Assembly (NCBI RefSeq): GCF_900660745.1
Contig: NZ_LR215048.1
Span: 1,674,001 to 1,738,000 of the forward strand
Origin: Haploplasma axanthum
GTDB taxonomy: Bacteria; Bacillota_I; Bacilli_A; Acholeplasmatales; Acholeplasmataceae
Reading direction: 5' to 3'
DNA: 64,000 nucleotides
The position numbers and the translations under genes were made by a program. The notes under the pieces are model-generated. The model searched no databases. It had not been told where the DNA came from and saw nothing but the letters and a program-made list of their open reading frames with translations. Shown piece after piece: positions 1 to 8,950 of the stretch (positions are counted from its first letter, which is position 1; each line of letters begins with the position of its first letter).

Positions 1-231
1 AAAATGAGCTACAAATGAACTTCCGATATTTTCGAACTTAGTAGCAATTAGAATCCAAATAACATATCCTACTATTTTAATTAGTAATGCTTGCCATATT
101 AGACTAAACTCGATTCCATAAGAAAGAGTTACTGCTATATCTGCAGCACTAACAACAAACATAAACATAAATAATAAATTCCCAGATAATCCTGTACCTT
201 TTTGTGCTTTCAATCTTTCAATAAAATTCAT
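1..231 (-). CDS. Partial membrane protein, C-terminus outside window
   Basis: The reading frame starts at an ATG at 231 and stays open for 77 codons to the window edge. The visible protein begins MNFIERLKAQKG and then has two hydrophobic stretches (about residues 17-36 and 44-62), so it is an integral membrane protein; I do not recognise the family. Its ATG overlaps the TGA stop of the preceding ArAE-like gene (ATGA), so the two are almost certainly translationally coupled in one operon with the DUF402 gene further upstream. It could be a small transporter or permease subunit, but nothing visible fixes a function. Confidence 0.6.
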   Translation of the reverse strand, partial: MNFIERLKAQKGTGLSGNLLFMFMFVVSAADIAVTLSYGIEFSLIWQALLIKIVGYVIWILIATKFENIGSSFVAHF

Positions 232-1205
232 TGTAAATTCTCCTTTTCAATAAAATTAGGATATTTATTGTGAAACTCAATTTTAAGACTTAAAAATGTT
301 TCTAATTCATTTATTATTTGAAATAGAACTGCTCTAGTTTCAAATTCAATCCTTGTCTTTGGTAATTCTGATTTCACAAAATATTCCTTTAATTCTTCTA
401 ACTCAACAATTAATTTAGAAGCATAATTATTAAAGCCAATACTTTTGCCAACTTTATCAATAAAATCAGCGATAACAAATCTATATGGATGATTTTCTTT
501 TATGCTATCAACATTTTTATCAATTGCATCAAGAACACTTATTTGCATATTTCTCATATATAAATATGTAATATATCGATGATCATTTTGTAAAATAATA
601 TCTCTATCAATCATATGAACTTCACTCATTATTTTTCCTAATTCTTTTTTTGAGTTTATTTTTAATTCAGTTTTCTCAGTATTTAAAAGTTTATTTTTAA
701 TTTTTAAAAGCTTTTCTTCAAGAATAGAATCTACATCTCTTAAACTCTTTTTCATACTTTGAACACTTGACTGAGGATAAATCATATTAACAATAAATGC
801 TACTCCGATTGCTATTACGAGTAATAACGTTTCTTCAAGTACAAAAGCAAATGTTATCATGTCTATGCTCAAGAGATGTGTTACTATAACAACACTTGGA
901 ACAATACCTTCTGGTGCATTTAAAAACCATGATGCTGATATGAAAATAATTAAGAAACAAGAAAAAACTAAAAAAGAATGACCAATATATGTAAACATTA
1001 GTGTTGCTAATAAAATAGCAGCTACTCCGCTTATTAATCTTTTAATTGCTATATTAATAAAATCTCTTTTTGTCCATTGTATTGATAGAATTGCTATAGC
1101 ACTAGCCGTAGTATAATATCTAACATTTAAAAAATATGCTAGAAAAAGAGTTACTATTCCAGCAATTATCATTTTTATTGAAATATGAACTAATTTTGTT
1201 TTCAT
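228..1205 (-). CDS. ArAE/DUF939-like (FUSC-type) membrane protein
   Basis: A 325-residue protein with a hydrophobic N-terminal half (roughly six membrane segments within residues 8-142) followed by a soluble, charged, helical C-terminal half. This layout, with the early motif YYTTASAIAILSIQ, is that of the aromatic acid exporter ArAE_1/DUF939 family (fusaric-acid-resistance-like proteins) common in firmicutes. By family it would be an efflux or envelope protein; the substrate is unknown. The ATG overlaps the end of the DUF402 gene by 4 nt and its TGA stop overlaps the next ATG, so it is the middle gene of a coupled operon. The family call rests on topology and recalled motif similarity. Confidence 0.65.
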   Translation of the reverse strand: MKTKLVHISIKMIIAGIVTLFLAYFLNVRYYTTASAIAILSIQWTKRDFINIAIKRLISGVAAILLATLMFTYIGHSFLVFSCFLIIFISASWFLNAPEGIVPSVVIVTHLLSIDMITFAFVLEETLLLVIAIGVAFIVNMIYPQSSVQSMKKSLRDVDSILEEKLLKIKNKLLNTEKTELKINSKKELGKIMSEVHMIDRDIILQNDHRYITYLYMRNMQISVLDAIDKNVDSIKENHPYRFVIADFIDKVGKSIGFNNYASKLIVELEELKEYFVKSELPKTRIEFETRAVLFQIINELETFLSLKIEFHNKYPNFIEKENLQ

Positions 1206-1744
1206 ACTTTCTTTTCCTTCAATTGATCAAAAAAAGCTATATTATAATGATTCATAACATATTCATTATTAAATGGAGCTTCTTTTTTTATAATTTTATC
1301 AATCAATACTTTAAGTTCATTTTCAATAATACTTTTAACATCCATTGGGTAATGCATTTTTTTCAAATGATAATTATATTCATTTTCATCTAAAACTTTA
1401 TATGTACCATCAGGATACACTTTTACATCTAGATCATAATCAATATACTTAATTGCTTCACCATCATATAGATAAGGACTCGACAAATTACAGTAATAAT
1501 AAATTCCGTCCTTTTTGAACATAACAATAACATTAAACCATGCATTATCATAAAAATAGCAAATTGCAGGTTCTTTTGTATACCAAGTTCTTCCATTTTC
1601 TTCAATAACTTTAGCTTTATTATGTGCAGTAACTAACATATGTTCATTTTTATCAATTACTTTTGTGTTTTTCCATACGCGGTGAATTTTTTGATCATGT
1701 TTATAACTTTGAATGCTCACAGACATCTCTTTAATTAATTCCAT
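1202..1744 (-). CDS. DUF402 nucleoside tri/diphosphatase-like protein
   Basis: A 180-residue protein matching the size and pattern of the DUF402 family (B. subtilis YgaC, S. aureus Sa1684 type), which hydrolyses nucleoside tri- and diphosphates. Recognisable features are the N-terminal basic beta-strand region with HRVWKNT, the W-Y-T-K-E-P-A segment near residue 55, and the acidic YIDYDLDVKVYPDG metal-binding-like stretch near residues 97-110. The start at 1744 is supported by GAGGTG seven bases upstream; the internal Met at residue 7 has a poorer ribosome site. It is first in an operon with the ArAE-like membrane protein, a pairing I cannot explain functionally. Confidence 0.75.
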   Translation of the reverse strand: MELIKEMSVSIQSYKHDQKIHRVWKNTKVIDKNEHMLVTAHNKAKVIEENGRTWYTKEPAICYFYDNAWFNVIVMFKKDGIYYYCNLSSPYLYDGEAIKYIDYDLDVKVYPDGTYKVLDENEYNYHLKKMHYPMDVKSIIENELKVLIDKIIKKEAPFNNEYVMNHYNIAFFDQLKEKKV

Positions 1745-1934
1745 AATTTCACCTCAAAACTTATTAACATTATAGCATTTATTTATAAGATATAAAAGTT
1801 TTATATTAATTAAAAAAGGATTTCATAAAAAGAATTCTTTATTTTCATCTTGCTTATTACTTAAACGCACAATAAATATAATGCTTTTTAGTTTTTATTT
1901 TTTTAAAAATCTTAACTGTCCTTTGTTATCAAAT

Positions 1935-1957
1935 AAAAAAACGGCTCTATTAAGCCG
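1935..1957 (-). terminator. Terminator downstream of tRNA-Leu
   Basis: On the minus strand the hairpin CGGCT-taatag-AGCCG is followed by TTTTTTAT, directly after the tRNA CCA end. Confidence 0.8.
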
Positions 1958-1968
1958 ATATTTTAAAA

Positions 1969-2056
1969 TGGTGCGAAATGGGGGATTTGAACCCCCACGG
2001 ACTTACGTCCACTACCCCCTCAAGATAGCGTGTATACCAATTCCACCAATTTCGCA
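1969..2056 (-). tRNA. tRNA-Leu (anticodon GAG)
   Basis: The minus strand folds into a full class II tRNA of 88 nt: acceptor TGCGAAA/TTTCGCA with encoded CCA (1969-1971), D-arm with GGTGG...GGTA, anticodon stem CTATC/GGTAG with loop TTGAGGG (anticodon GAG), long variable arm, and T-stem GGGGG/CCCCC around TTCAAAT. The long variable arm and the anticodon agree on leucine (CUU/CUC). It lies just downstream of fakA and its terminator and has its own terminator. Confidence 0.95.
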
Positions 2057-2089
2057 TCCATATTATTATAACATTTTTAATAGTCAATA

Positions 2090-2117
2090 TAAAGAAAAAA
2101 GGACAAAATGTCCTTTA
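2090..2117 (-). terminator. Terminator of fakA
   Basis: Minus-strand hairpin AAAGGACA-ttt-TGTCCTTT followed by TTTCTTT, a few bases after the fakA stop codon. Confidence 0.8.
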
Positions 2118-2123
2118 TATTTT

Positions 2124-3791
2124 CTATTCAATAGCAAGTATATAAGAATATATATCTTGTTTTCCGTCAACAAGTTCAACCTCAATATCTGGACTAACTT
2201 GTTTAACATGTGCAACTACATCTTCTAATTCATCTTCGTCTACTTCTTCACCAAAGAAAATTGTTGCAATTTCACTATCTGTTGTAACTAATAAATCAAC
2301 TAGTTTTTTTGTTGCATCTAAACGTGTTTTTTCTGCAACTTTGATTTCTCCACCAGCAATTCCGATAAAATCACCTTCAGAAATTTTAACACCTTTTAAT
2401 TCAGTATCTCTAATTGAATAAGTTACTTCTCCAGATTTCATTTCTTTAATTGCTTCTGTCATTACCTCATGATTTTCATCAAGATCAATTGTTGGATCAA
2501 AAGCGATTAATGAACCATATCCTTGAGCTATATTTTTGCTTTTAACTACTCTAATATTATGTTCTGGACATAATTCAATAGTTTGTTCTGCAGTCAGAAT
2601 AATATTTGAATTATTTGGTAATAAAATAATATTTTCAGCATTAACATCATTAATTGCATTAACAAAGTCTTCAGCAGATGGATTCATTGTTTGTCCACCA
2701 TCAATTACCTTATCAACACCTAATTCGATAAATGCATTTTTAATACCTTCACCAGCCGCTACTGCAATAACTGCATATTTAGACTTTTCTTTTTTTACTT
2801 TTGGTGCGTGAGTATGTGGTTCAACATCATCCATAATTGTACTATGTTGTAATCTCATATTTTCAACTTTAATCGTTTGAATATCACCATATTTTTGTGC
2901 TAATGTTAAAGCAACCCCTGGTTGATTAGTATGAACGTGTACTTTTAACAAGTCATCATCAGTAACAACTACTAATGAATCACCCATTTGTGATAATGGT
3001 TCTTTCATGAATTTTTCATCAAATTTTTCATAATCAAATAATTTTACAATAAATTCAGTACAATATCCAAATTTAATATCAATTTCACCAAGTGCATGTG
3101 CACCAACGTGATCATGATCATGTAAATCAGCTTTTACTGCTTCATTTAAGAATTGTTCAGATAGTTCTTCACCGTTAAGTGCCATAACCCATCCTTCAAT
3201 AATCTTTATAAACCCTGCACCACCACTATCTACTACTCCTGCTTCTTTTAATACAGGCAATAATTCTGGTGTTTTAGTTAATGTTTCTTTCGCTTGTTGT
3301 AAATATACTTTTAATACATCTTCAACACTATTTAAATTCTGACGTTCTTGGAGCACTTTTTCGGCAGATTCTCTTACTACAGTTAATATTGTTCCTTCTA
3401 CTGGATCCATTACAGCACGATATGCCATTTGATATCCACCAACTAATGCTTGAATAAATTCATCAACAGTTGCAGATCCATTATCAATTTTTGAAATTTC
3501 TGAATAAAGCCCACGGAAAAATTGGGAAAGGATAACACCTGAGTTTCCTCTAGCTCCCATTAGTAATCCACGAGATAGAATTTTTGAAATATCTATAATT
3601 GATTCTGTTTCTGTTTTTTTAACTTCTTTTACTCCAGCCATCATTGTCATTTGCATATTTGTTCCTGTATCACCATCTGGTACTGGAAAAACATTTAAGT
3701 GATCAATTTCTTTATGGTTGTTTTTTAAATTAACTGCTCCGTTTGTTATCATTCTTTTAAATAGAGTTCCACTGACAGTTTTGTTAGCCAT
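2124..3791 (-). CDS. fakA: Fatty acid kinase ATP-binding subunit FakA (YloV/Dak family)
   Basis: FakA phosphorylates fatty acids presented by a FakB (DegV) carrier so that they can enter phospholipid synthesis by way of PlsX/PlsY. The 555-residue length, the N-terminal DhaL-type domain with VPDGDTGTN (residues 38-45, the Mg-ATP site), the SGGAGF segment near residue 190, and the C-terminal FakA domain ending IEVELVDGKQDIYSYILAIE are all typical. The start follows AGGAGGGTCTTTA. It is divergent from rpmB, the usual firmicute neighbourhood, but the small Asp23/YloU gene normally before yloV is absent. No fakB is in the window. Confidence 0.93.
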   Translation of the reverse strand: MANKTVSGTLFKRMITNGAVNLKNNHKEIDHLNVFPVPDGDTGTNMQMTMMAGVKEVKKTETESIIDISKILSRGLLMGARGNSGVILSQFFRGLYSEISKIDNGSATVDEFIQALVGGYQMAYRAVMDPVEGTILTVVRESAEKVLQERQNLNSVEDVLKVYLQQAKETLTKTPELLPVLKEAGVVDSGGAGFIKIIEGWVMALNGEELSEQFLNEAVKADLHDHDHVGAHALGEIDIKFGYCTEFIVKLFDYEKFDEKFMKEPLSQMGDSLVVVTDDDLLKVHVHTNQPGVALTLAQKYGDIQTIKVENMRLQHSTIMDDVEPHTHAPKVKKEKSKYAVIAVAAGEGIKNAFIELGVDKVIDGGQTMNPSAEDFVNAINDVNAENIILLPNNSNIILTAEQTIELCPEHNIRVVKSKNIAQGYGSLIAFDPTIDLDENHEVMTEAIKEMKSGEVTYSIRDTELKGVKISEGDFIGIAGGEIKVAEKTRLDATKKLVDLLVTTDSEIATIFFGEEVDEDELEDVVAHVKQVSPDIEVELVDGKQDIYSYILAIE

Positions 3792-4091
3792 TAAAGACCC
3801 TCCTAAATTTTTATAATATAGAATTTTTCTATATCGTCGGAATGAGGTGATTAAGAAAATTCATGTGTTTAATTATACACTGTTTTGTTTGAAAGTCAAA
3901 CTAAAATGAGAAGATTGACTATCTTCATTCCACATACATTATACCACAAACACTTAAAAAGAGAAGATTTTCAATAATTTTGATTCCTAATTTGTAACTT
4001 TTTTGTTTATTTTTATAATTATATAAATCTTTTGTTGCTTTTTTTATTAGTTTATGTTAAATTATTGAGTGCAGTAAGGAGTGAGGTAATT
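3792..4091. other. Divergent fakA/rpmB intergenic region
   Basis: About 300 bases without a gene. The fakA promoter (3872-3899) and its roughly 80-nt leader lie on the left. The rest is AT-rich with no recognisable ORF or RNA; a pair of related stretches (gtcaaactaaaatgagaagattgac near 3895-3918) brackets the promoter. The rpmB ribosome site AAGGAGTGAGG lies at the right end. I see no Asp23/YloU remnant. Confidence 0.6.
3872..3899 (-). promoter_or_regulatory. fakA promoter
   Basis: Minus-strand TTGACT (3894-3899), 16-nt spacer and TATAAT (3872-3877), about 80 nt upstream of the fakA start. Confidence 0.7.
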
Positions 4092-4283
4092 ATGGCTAAA
4101 TGCTATGTAACAGGTAAACAAACATTATCAGGTAATAAACGTAGTCACGCACTAAATGCCACAAGACGTCAATGGAAAAGTAATTTACAAACTGTTCGTA
4201 TTCAATTAGAAGACGGAACAACTAAGAAAGTTAAAGTTTCCGCTCGCGCTCTTAAGAAATTCAATTTAGAACAACGTGGCTAA
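4092..4283 (+). CDS. rpmB: 50S ribosomal protein L28
   Basis: A 63-residue protein beginning MAKCYVTGK and containing [17 protein letters not shown], the rRNA-binding signature of L28. Only one of the Cys residues of the zinc-binding form is present (Cys4), so this is the zinc-free type. I place the start at 4092, after AAGGAGTGAGGTAATT; a longer frame from 4032 has no L28 homology in its first 20 residues. It stands alone with a bidirectional terminator after it. Confidence 0.96.
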   Translation: MAKCYVTGKQTLSGNKRSHALNATRRQWKSNLQTVRIQLEDGTTKKVKVSARALKKFNLEQRG

Positions 4284-4302
4284 TTCTTAATTTTAAATAA
4301 TA

Positions 4303-4330
4303 AAAGGACTTAATTTAAAAGTCCTTTTTT
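4303..4330. terminator. Bidirectional terminator between rpmB and thiN
   Basis: Hairpin AAGGACTT-aatttaa-AAGTCCTT followed by TTTTTT on the plus strand; the minus strand also reads into a T-rich stretch. It serves convergent rpmB and thiN. Confidence 0.8.
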
Positions 4331-4931
4331 ATTTTTTTGATTCAATTACTAAAACTCTACCCATACTAATTTCTATTTCACCATACAATCTAATTACTTC
4401 ATTTGATATACATAAGGAATCATGTTTTGTTAATTCATAATTCTTTAATGGATATTTGAATCCTTCAAGCGTAATAATTGTCTTATCCTCATATGCAAAG
4501 AAACTAACATAACCATTTTTATTAATCATATGCTTACCTTTTTCAAGTAAATATATTTTTGAGTTTTGATCAACAATCATTAAATTATTATGTTCATCTA
4601 GTAAATTAATATTAGCAAGAAAATGTTCAATTCTTCTACCTTGGATTCCACCTACTAATATTACTGTTTTACTTCGCTTATAAGCCTCTTTAATAGCAAC
4701 TTTAGTGTCAGTATCATCTTTTTCTTTATTAAGCTTTAAAACATCATATTTCTTCAATAATTTAGTATCACTAATTGAATCTAGGTCACCTACTACTAGA
4801 TTGACTCTTACCTTTTGTTTAATTAAACTATCAAATGCCCCATCAACAGCAATAATAAAATCATCATTTTCGATACCAACTAAACTATTTACTTTATCAG
4901 GGACTATATTTGAAAAAACAACGACTTTCAT
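4329..4931 (-). CDS. thiN: Thiamine pyrophosphokinase
   Basis: A 200-residue thiamine pyrophosphokinase, which makes thiamine diphosphate from thiamine and ATP. Motifs visible are IAVDGAFDSL (residues 28-37), VGDLDSI (47-53), the catalytic-domain KDDTDTKVAI near residue 72, and VGGIQGRRIEHFLANI near 93, followed by a beta-sandwich C-terminal domain. It is the last gene of the rlmN-rsgA-rpe-thiN run, the same order as in many firmicutes, and its ATG overlaps the rpe stop (ATGA). Confidence 0.92.
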   Translation of the reverse strand: MKVVVFSNIVPDKVNSLVGIENDDFIIAVDGAFDSLIKQKVRVNLVVGDLDSISDTKLLKKYDVLKLNKEKDDTDTKVAIKEAYKRSKTVILVGGIQGRRIEHFLANINLLDEHNNLMIVDQNSKIYLLEKGKHMINKNGYVSFFAYEDKTIITLEGFKYPLKNYELTKHDSLCISNEVIRLYGEIEISMGRVLVIESKK

Positions 4932-5557
4932 CGTAGTTTTTCCATTTCTTTATTACGTTCTTTTTTATTAAATAAATATGAACCCACAACAGCAATATCA
5001 ACTCCAGCTTTTTTTACTAAAGGCGCAGTCTCTCCATTAATACCACCATCTATTTCAATCACATACTTATAATTGTTTTTTTCTCTTAAATCTACTAACT
5101 CTTTTACTTTATTCAAACTTTCAGGGATAAACTTTTGTCCACCAAAACCTGGTTTAACACTCATGATTAACACTAAGTCGACATCTTTCAAATATTTTGA
5201 AATCAGACTTACTGATGTTTCTGGCTTAATTGTCAATCCAACTTTTTTACCATTTTTACGAATCTTAGTTAAAGCTTCAAGAAAATTATTTGATTCAAAA
5301 TGAACCGTAATATATTCAACATTTTCTAAACTAAATTCATCAATCCAATTTAATGGATCTAAAACCATTAAATGAACATCTAAATTTTTATTTGATACTT
5401 TAGATATTTGTTTTGTAATTGCAGGACCAAAAGAAATATTTGGAACAAAATTACCATCCATAATATCAATATGAATTAAATCTGCATCACTTATTGAATC
5501 AATTTCATTTTTCAAATTAGTGAAATCAGCTGTTAAAACTGAAGGTGCAATTTTCAT
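4928..5557 (-). CDS. rpe: Ribulose-phosphate 3-epimerase
   Basis: A 209-residue TIM-barrel enzyme interconverting ribulose 5-phosphate and xylulose 5-phosphate. Conserved pieces are MKIAPSVLTADF at the start, HIDIMDGNFVPNISFGP (metal-binding His/Asp), LDVHLMV, MSVKPGFGGQKF and IEIDGGIN. It is slightly short at the C-terminus compared with the usual 215-220 residues but complete. A GAAAGGATG ribosome site precedes the ATG. Its stop overlaps the thiN start. Confidence 0.95.
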   Translation of the reverse strand: MKIAPSVLTADFTNLKNEIDSISDADLIHIDIMDGNFVPNISFGPAITKQISKVSNKNLDVHLMVLDPLNWIDEFSLENVEYITVHFESNNFLEALTKIRKNGKKVGLTIKPETSVSLISKYLKDVDLVLIMSVKPGFGGQKFIPESLNKVKELVDLREKNNYKYVIEIDGGINGETAPLVKKAGVDIAVVGSYLFNKKERNKEMEKLR

Positions 5558-5570
5558 TTAAATCATCCTT

Positions 5571-6530
5571 TCAATACTTATTTTTCTTACTTTCAATTTC
5601 TTCATAAAATTTAACATAATTTTCATATCTATCTTCAGGAATAATACCATCTTTTACCGCTTCTTTAATCGCACAGTTTGGTTCATTAATATGATTACAT
5701 GTATTAAATTTACAATCATGCGAAAGTTCAGTAAAATCTTCGTAATAACTCTTTAATTCTTCTTTTTCATAAATGTTAATTTCAATTTTAGAAAAACCTG
5801 GAGTATCACAAATATAACCTTCATTAAAATCATATAATTCAGAATGTCTTGTAGTATGCTTTCCACGTCCTAAAGCATCAGATATTTCTTGTGTTTTAAG
5901 TTTTAATTCAGGGATAAGTGCATTTAACAATGTTGATTTACCAACACCTGTTTGGCCTGCTAAAACAGTTATTTTATCCTTGAAAATATGTTCTAAAACA
6001 TCAAATCCTATTCGTTGTTTACTATTAACATAATATATTTCCATATTAAGATTTACACGATAATACTCGAGTTTTTCTTTTAAAATTGTTAACTCTTCTT
6101 CACTTATCAAATCAATCTTAGAAATAACTAAAGTCACATTTAAGTTTTGTTCATTTAAAATGACTAAAAATTTATCTAAGAGATGAAAACTAAAAACAGG
6201 TCTTATACAAGAAAAAACTAATAAAACTTGATCGACGTTAGCAACGTCTGGTCTTATTAAATCATTTATTCGATCTTTAATTTCAATAATAACATTTTGA
6301 TCCATTGACGTATCTAATAAGATTTTGTCGCCAACTTTTGGACTAACTTTTATAATTTGTTGTTGCTTCTTAGTGTTTCTTCCATATGTTTTATTGAAAC
6401 TACTATTTTCATCTACTTTAACATATCTTAATTTCCCACTAGCAACAGCATTATACTCAAGTTTTGTTTCCAAATCTATCACAGTATATTGATTAGAAAT
6501 TTGTTTTCTTATTAAACCTTTTATAATCAT
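5571..6530 (-). CDS. rsgA: Ribosome small subunit GTPase RsgA (YloQ)
   Basis: RsgA is the circularly permuted GTPase that checks late 30S maturation. The order of motifs is diagnostic: N-terminal OB-fold, then SKID (G4), then GQTGVGKSTLLNAL (G1, near residue 195), then CDTPGF (G3), then a zinc-binding C-terminal helical region with CKFNTCNHINEPNC. Length (319) is slightly above the usual 290-300. The ATG overlaps the rlmN TGA (ATGA), and rpe follows 13 bases later, so the gene is co-expressed with both. Confidence 0.95.
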   Translation of the reverse strand: MIIKGLIRKQISNQYTVIDLETKLEYNAVASGKLRYVKVDENSSFNKTYGRNTKKQQQIIKVSPKVGDKILLDTSMDQNVIIEIKDRINDLIRPDVANVDQVLLVFSCIRPVFSFHLLDKFLVILNEQNLNVTLVISKIDLISEEELTILKEKLEYYRVNLNMEIYYVNSKQRIGFDVLEHIFKDKITVLAGQTGVGKSTLLNALIPELKLKTQEISDALGRGKHTTRHSELYDFNEGYICDTPGFSKIEINIYEKEELKSYYEDFTELSHDCKFNTCNHINEPNCAIKEAVKDGIIPEDRYENYVKFYEEIESKKNKY

Positions 6531-7558
6531 GCATTCTCCTTAGTTAAATTATTACTACGTAATTGTCCACACGCAGCATTAATATCATGACCTTGTTCTT
6601 TTCTTAATGTAGATGTAATCCCATTTCTCGTTAACGCATCATAAAATGCTAATTGATGTTCTCGACTTGAGCGTTTATAACTTGCTTCTGCTACTTCATT
6701 ATAAGGAATTAAATTAACATATACATTTAATCCTCTTAGTAAATTAGCAAGTTCTATTGCTTCTTTTACCCCATCATTAACATCTTGAATTAAAATATAT
6801 TCAATTGTTACTCTTCTGTTTGTTTTTTCAATATAATATTTAATAGCTTCAATCAATTTTTCAATTGGATAAGCTTTATTTATTCTCATTAGATTACTTC
6901 TAATTTCATTATTAGGAGCATGCAAACTAATCGCTAAATTAACTTGTAATTCTAAATCAGCGTATTCCTTAATCTTATTAACTAATCCTGATGTTGAAAC
7001 AGTTATGTGTCTAGCACCAATTGCTAATCCATTTGGATCGTTAACAGTTTTTAAAAACTTAAGAAGATTTTCGTAATTATCGAACGGTTCACCAATTCCC
7101 ATAACAACGATATGGCTAATTCTTTCACCTAAAAGAATTTCAGTATCTATTATTTGAGCAATTATTTCTCCAGCTGTTAAATCACGTTTTTTTCTTAAAA
7201 CGCCTGATGCACAAAAAGTACACCCAATATTACAACCAACTTGAGTTGTAACACAAATGCTTTTTCCATAAGAATGTGACATTAAAACTGTTTCAATTAA
7301 ATTTTTGTCTTCTAAGCCATATAAACATTTTAAAGTTCCATCTACACTTTGGTTCTTCATAACCAATTCAAGTGCATTAAAACGAAAATTAGCCTTTAAT
7401 AATTCAATAATTTCTTTAGGAATATTATTCATATTATCAAAGTCTTTGACCTTTTGTTTGTAAATCCAGTGCCATACTTGATCAGCACGATATTTTTTGT
7501 ATCCATTTTTTATTAGGAATTCTTGTAACTCCTCATATGATAAATCATATATTAACAT
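6527..7558 (-). CDS. rlmN: 23S rRNA/tRNA m2A methyltransferase RlmN
   Basis: A radical-SAM enzyme that methylates A2503 of 23S rRNA and A37 of some tRNAs. The CxxxCxxC iron-sulphur motif reads CNIGCTFC (about residues 109-116), preceded by the N-terminal HhH-like YRADQVWHWIYK, with GIGEPFDNY near 155 and the resolving Cys in GHDINAACGQL near the end. Two adjacent ATGs occur (7561 and 7558); the second has the better distance from AGGTGAT. It heads the rlmN-rsgA-rpe-thiN operon. Confidence 0.95.
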   Translation of the reverse strand: MLIYDLSYEELQEFLIKNGYKKYRADQVWHWIYKQKVKDFDNMNNIPKEIIELLKANFRFNALELVMKNQSVDGTLKCLYGLEDKNLIETVLMSHSYGKSICVTTQVGCNIGCTFCASGVLRKKRDLTAGEIIAQIIDTEILLGERISHIVVMGIGEPFDNYENLLKFLKTVNDPNGLAIGARHITVSTSGLVNKIKEYADLELQVNLAISLHAPNNEIRSNLMRINKAYPIEKLIEAIKYYIEKTNRRVTIEYILIQDVNDGVKEAIELANLLRGLNVYVNLIPYNEVAEASYKRSSREHQLAFYDALTRNGITSTLRKEQGHDINAACGQLRSNNLTKENA

Positions 7559-7719
7559 CATATCACCTGATACATTATATCATTTTTTATTTATTATTAC
7601 GAAATAAAATGTTTTTATGTAAGAAAGAAAAAATGCAGGATTATAAACTGCAATTTTAAATTAAAAACTTCATTATTAATCTTTTTATCTCTTACTTTAC
7701 CATAATTCTCTTACATAAC

Positions 7720-7745
7720 AAAAAAGACCGATTTCTCGGTCTTTA
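7720..7745 (-). terminator. Terminator of gap
   Basis: Minus-strand hairpin AAAGACCG-agaaat-CGGTCTTT followed by TTTG, just after the gap stop codon. Confidence 0.85.
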
Positions 7746-7756
7746 ATCTTACAAAA

Positions 7757-8770
7757 TTATTTAGTTAAGTGAGCAATTTTCTTAGCAGTTCTAATTAATT
7801 GAGCAGTATAACTCATTTCATTATCATACCAAGTCATAACTTTAACTAATTGTTTACCATCAACTGTAACAACTTGAGTTGTATGAGCATCAAATGTTGA
7901 ACCATGAGTATCTCCAATAATATCTACTGATACGATTGGGTCTTCAGTGTATGCTAATGTTTCGTTAGCTGCTGCTTTAATTGCTGCATTAACTTCTTCA
8001 ATAGTTACATTCTTAGCTAATTCAACTGTTAAGTCAACAACTGAACCAGTAACAGTTGGAACACGTAATGCAGTTCCATCTAATTTACCTTTTAATTCTG
8101 GTAATACTAAACCGATTGCTTTTGCAGCACCTGTTGATGAAGGAATGATTGAAGCTGCAGCTGCACGTCCACGTCTTGAGTAAATACCTTTTTTATGTGG
8201 TTGATCCATTAATGATTGATCAGCTGTATAAGCATGAACTGTAGTCATGAATCCTTTAACAATACCAAATTTATCGTTTAATACTTTAGCAACTGGAGCT
8301 AAACAGTTAGTTGTACATGAAGCACCACTAATTAAAGTTTCACTACCATCTAAAATATCATCATTAACATTGAATACAACTGTTTTAACATTTCCAGTTG
8401 CAGGAGCACTAATTAATACTTTTTTAGCACCTGCTTCAATATGCCAATGAGCTTTTTCTTCGCTTGTGAATAAACCTGTACATTCTAATACAACGTCTAC
8501 TCCTAATTCTTTCCAAGGTAATTCTTTTGGATCTTTAACACTTAAGATATCAATCTTGTGTTTACCAACTTTAATGAACCCTTCACCATGTGAAATTTCA
8601 TCTTTTCTAAAGTTACCATGTGCTGTATCATATTTTAATAAATATGCTAATGTTTCAGCATCAGTTAAGTCATTGATTGCTACAACTTCGAAATCTTTAT
8701 CTTCTGAGATAAGACGGTAAGCTAAACGACCAATACGACCAAATCCGTTAATTGCTAATTTTATTGCCAT
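7757..8770 (-). CDS. gap: Glyceraldehyde-3-phosphate dehydrogenase
   Basis: A 337-residue NAD-dependent GAPDH of glycolysis. N-terminal [13 protein letters not shown] is the Rossmann loop, Asp34 (AINDL) points to NAD specificity, and [12 protein letters not shown] carries the catalytic Cys152. The C-terminal [15 protein letters not shown] is also typical. The start follows AAGGAGG with an 8-nt spacer. It has its own promoter and terminator and is transcribed alone, without the pgk-tpi-eno cluster or cggR. A 14-nt perfect palindrome lies just upstream of the -35. Confidence 0.97.
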   Translation of the reverse strand: MAIKLAINGFGRIGRLAYRLISEDKDFEVVAINDLTDAETLAYLLKYDTAHGNFRKDEISHGEGFIKVGKHKIDILSVKDPKELPWKELGVDVVLECTGLFTSEEKAHWHIEAGAKKVLISAPATGNVKTVVFNVNDDILDGSETLISGASCTTNCLAPVAKVLNDKFGIVKGFMTTVHAYTADQSLMDQPHKKGIYSRRGRAAAASIIPSSTGAAKAIGLVLPELKGKLDGTALRVPTVTGSVVDLTVELAKNVTIEEVNAAIKAAANETLAYTEDPIVSVDIIGDTHGSTFDAHTTQVVTVDGKQLVKVMTWYDNEMSYTAQLIRTAKKIAHLTK

Positions 8771-8812
8771 TTTTATTTCCTCCTTAAATTTAGGTTTTGT
8801 TTTTTCACTACT

Positions 8813-8854
8813 ATTTTATCACGATATTAAGAAATATCAAATGTTTTAAAACAT
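8813..8854 (-). promoter_or_regulatory. gap promoter with upstream palindrome
   Basis: Minus-strand TTGATA (8835-8840), 16-nt spacer and TAAAAT (8813-8818). The palindrome ATGTTTTAAAACAT (8841-8854) abuts the -35 and could be an operator; no regulator is assigned. Confidence 0.6.
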
Positions 8855-8863
8855 CGTAACAAA

Positions 8864-8906
8864 TGTAAACGTTTTACTTGGTAAACTTTTTTTTTTTTGA
8901 TATAAT
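8864..8906 (+). promoter_or_regulatory. Promoter of CYTH gene, with a cre-like sequence upstream
   Basis: TTGGTA (8878-8883), 17-nt spacer and TATAAT (8901-8906). TGTAAACGTTTTAC at 8864-8877 resembles a cre site with one or two mismatches and lies between this promoter and that of gap. Confidence 0.55.
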
Positions 8907-8950
8907 ATTCTATGGCAGTATTAGATATATATGTTAAGCGGAGGGACAAA

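Noticed and set aside
7627-7655. Second terminator hairpin (GCAG...CTGC plus T-run) downstream of gap
   Set aside because: The stem is only four base pairs with a nine-base loop; the strong hairpin at 7720-7745 already terminates gap.
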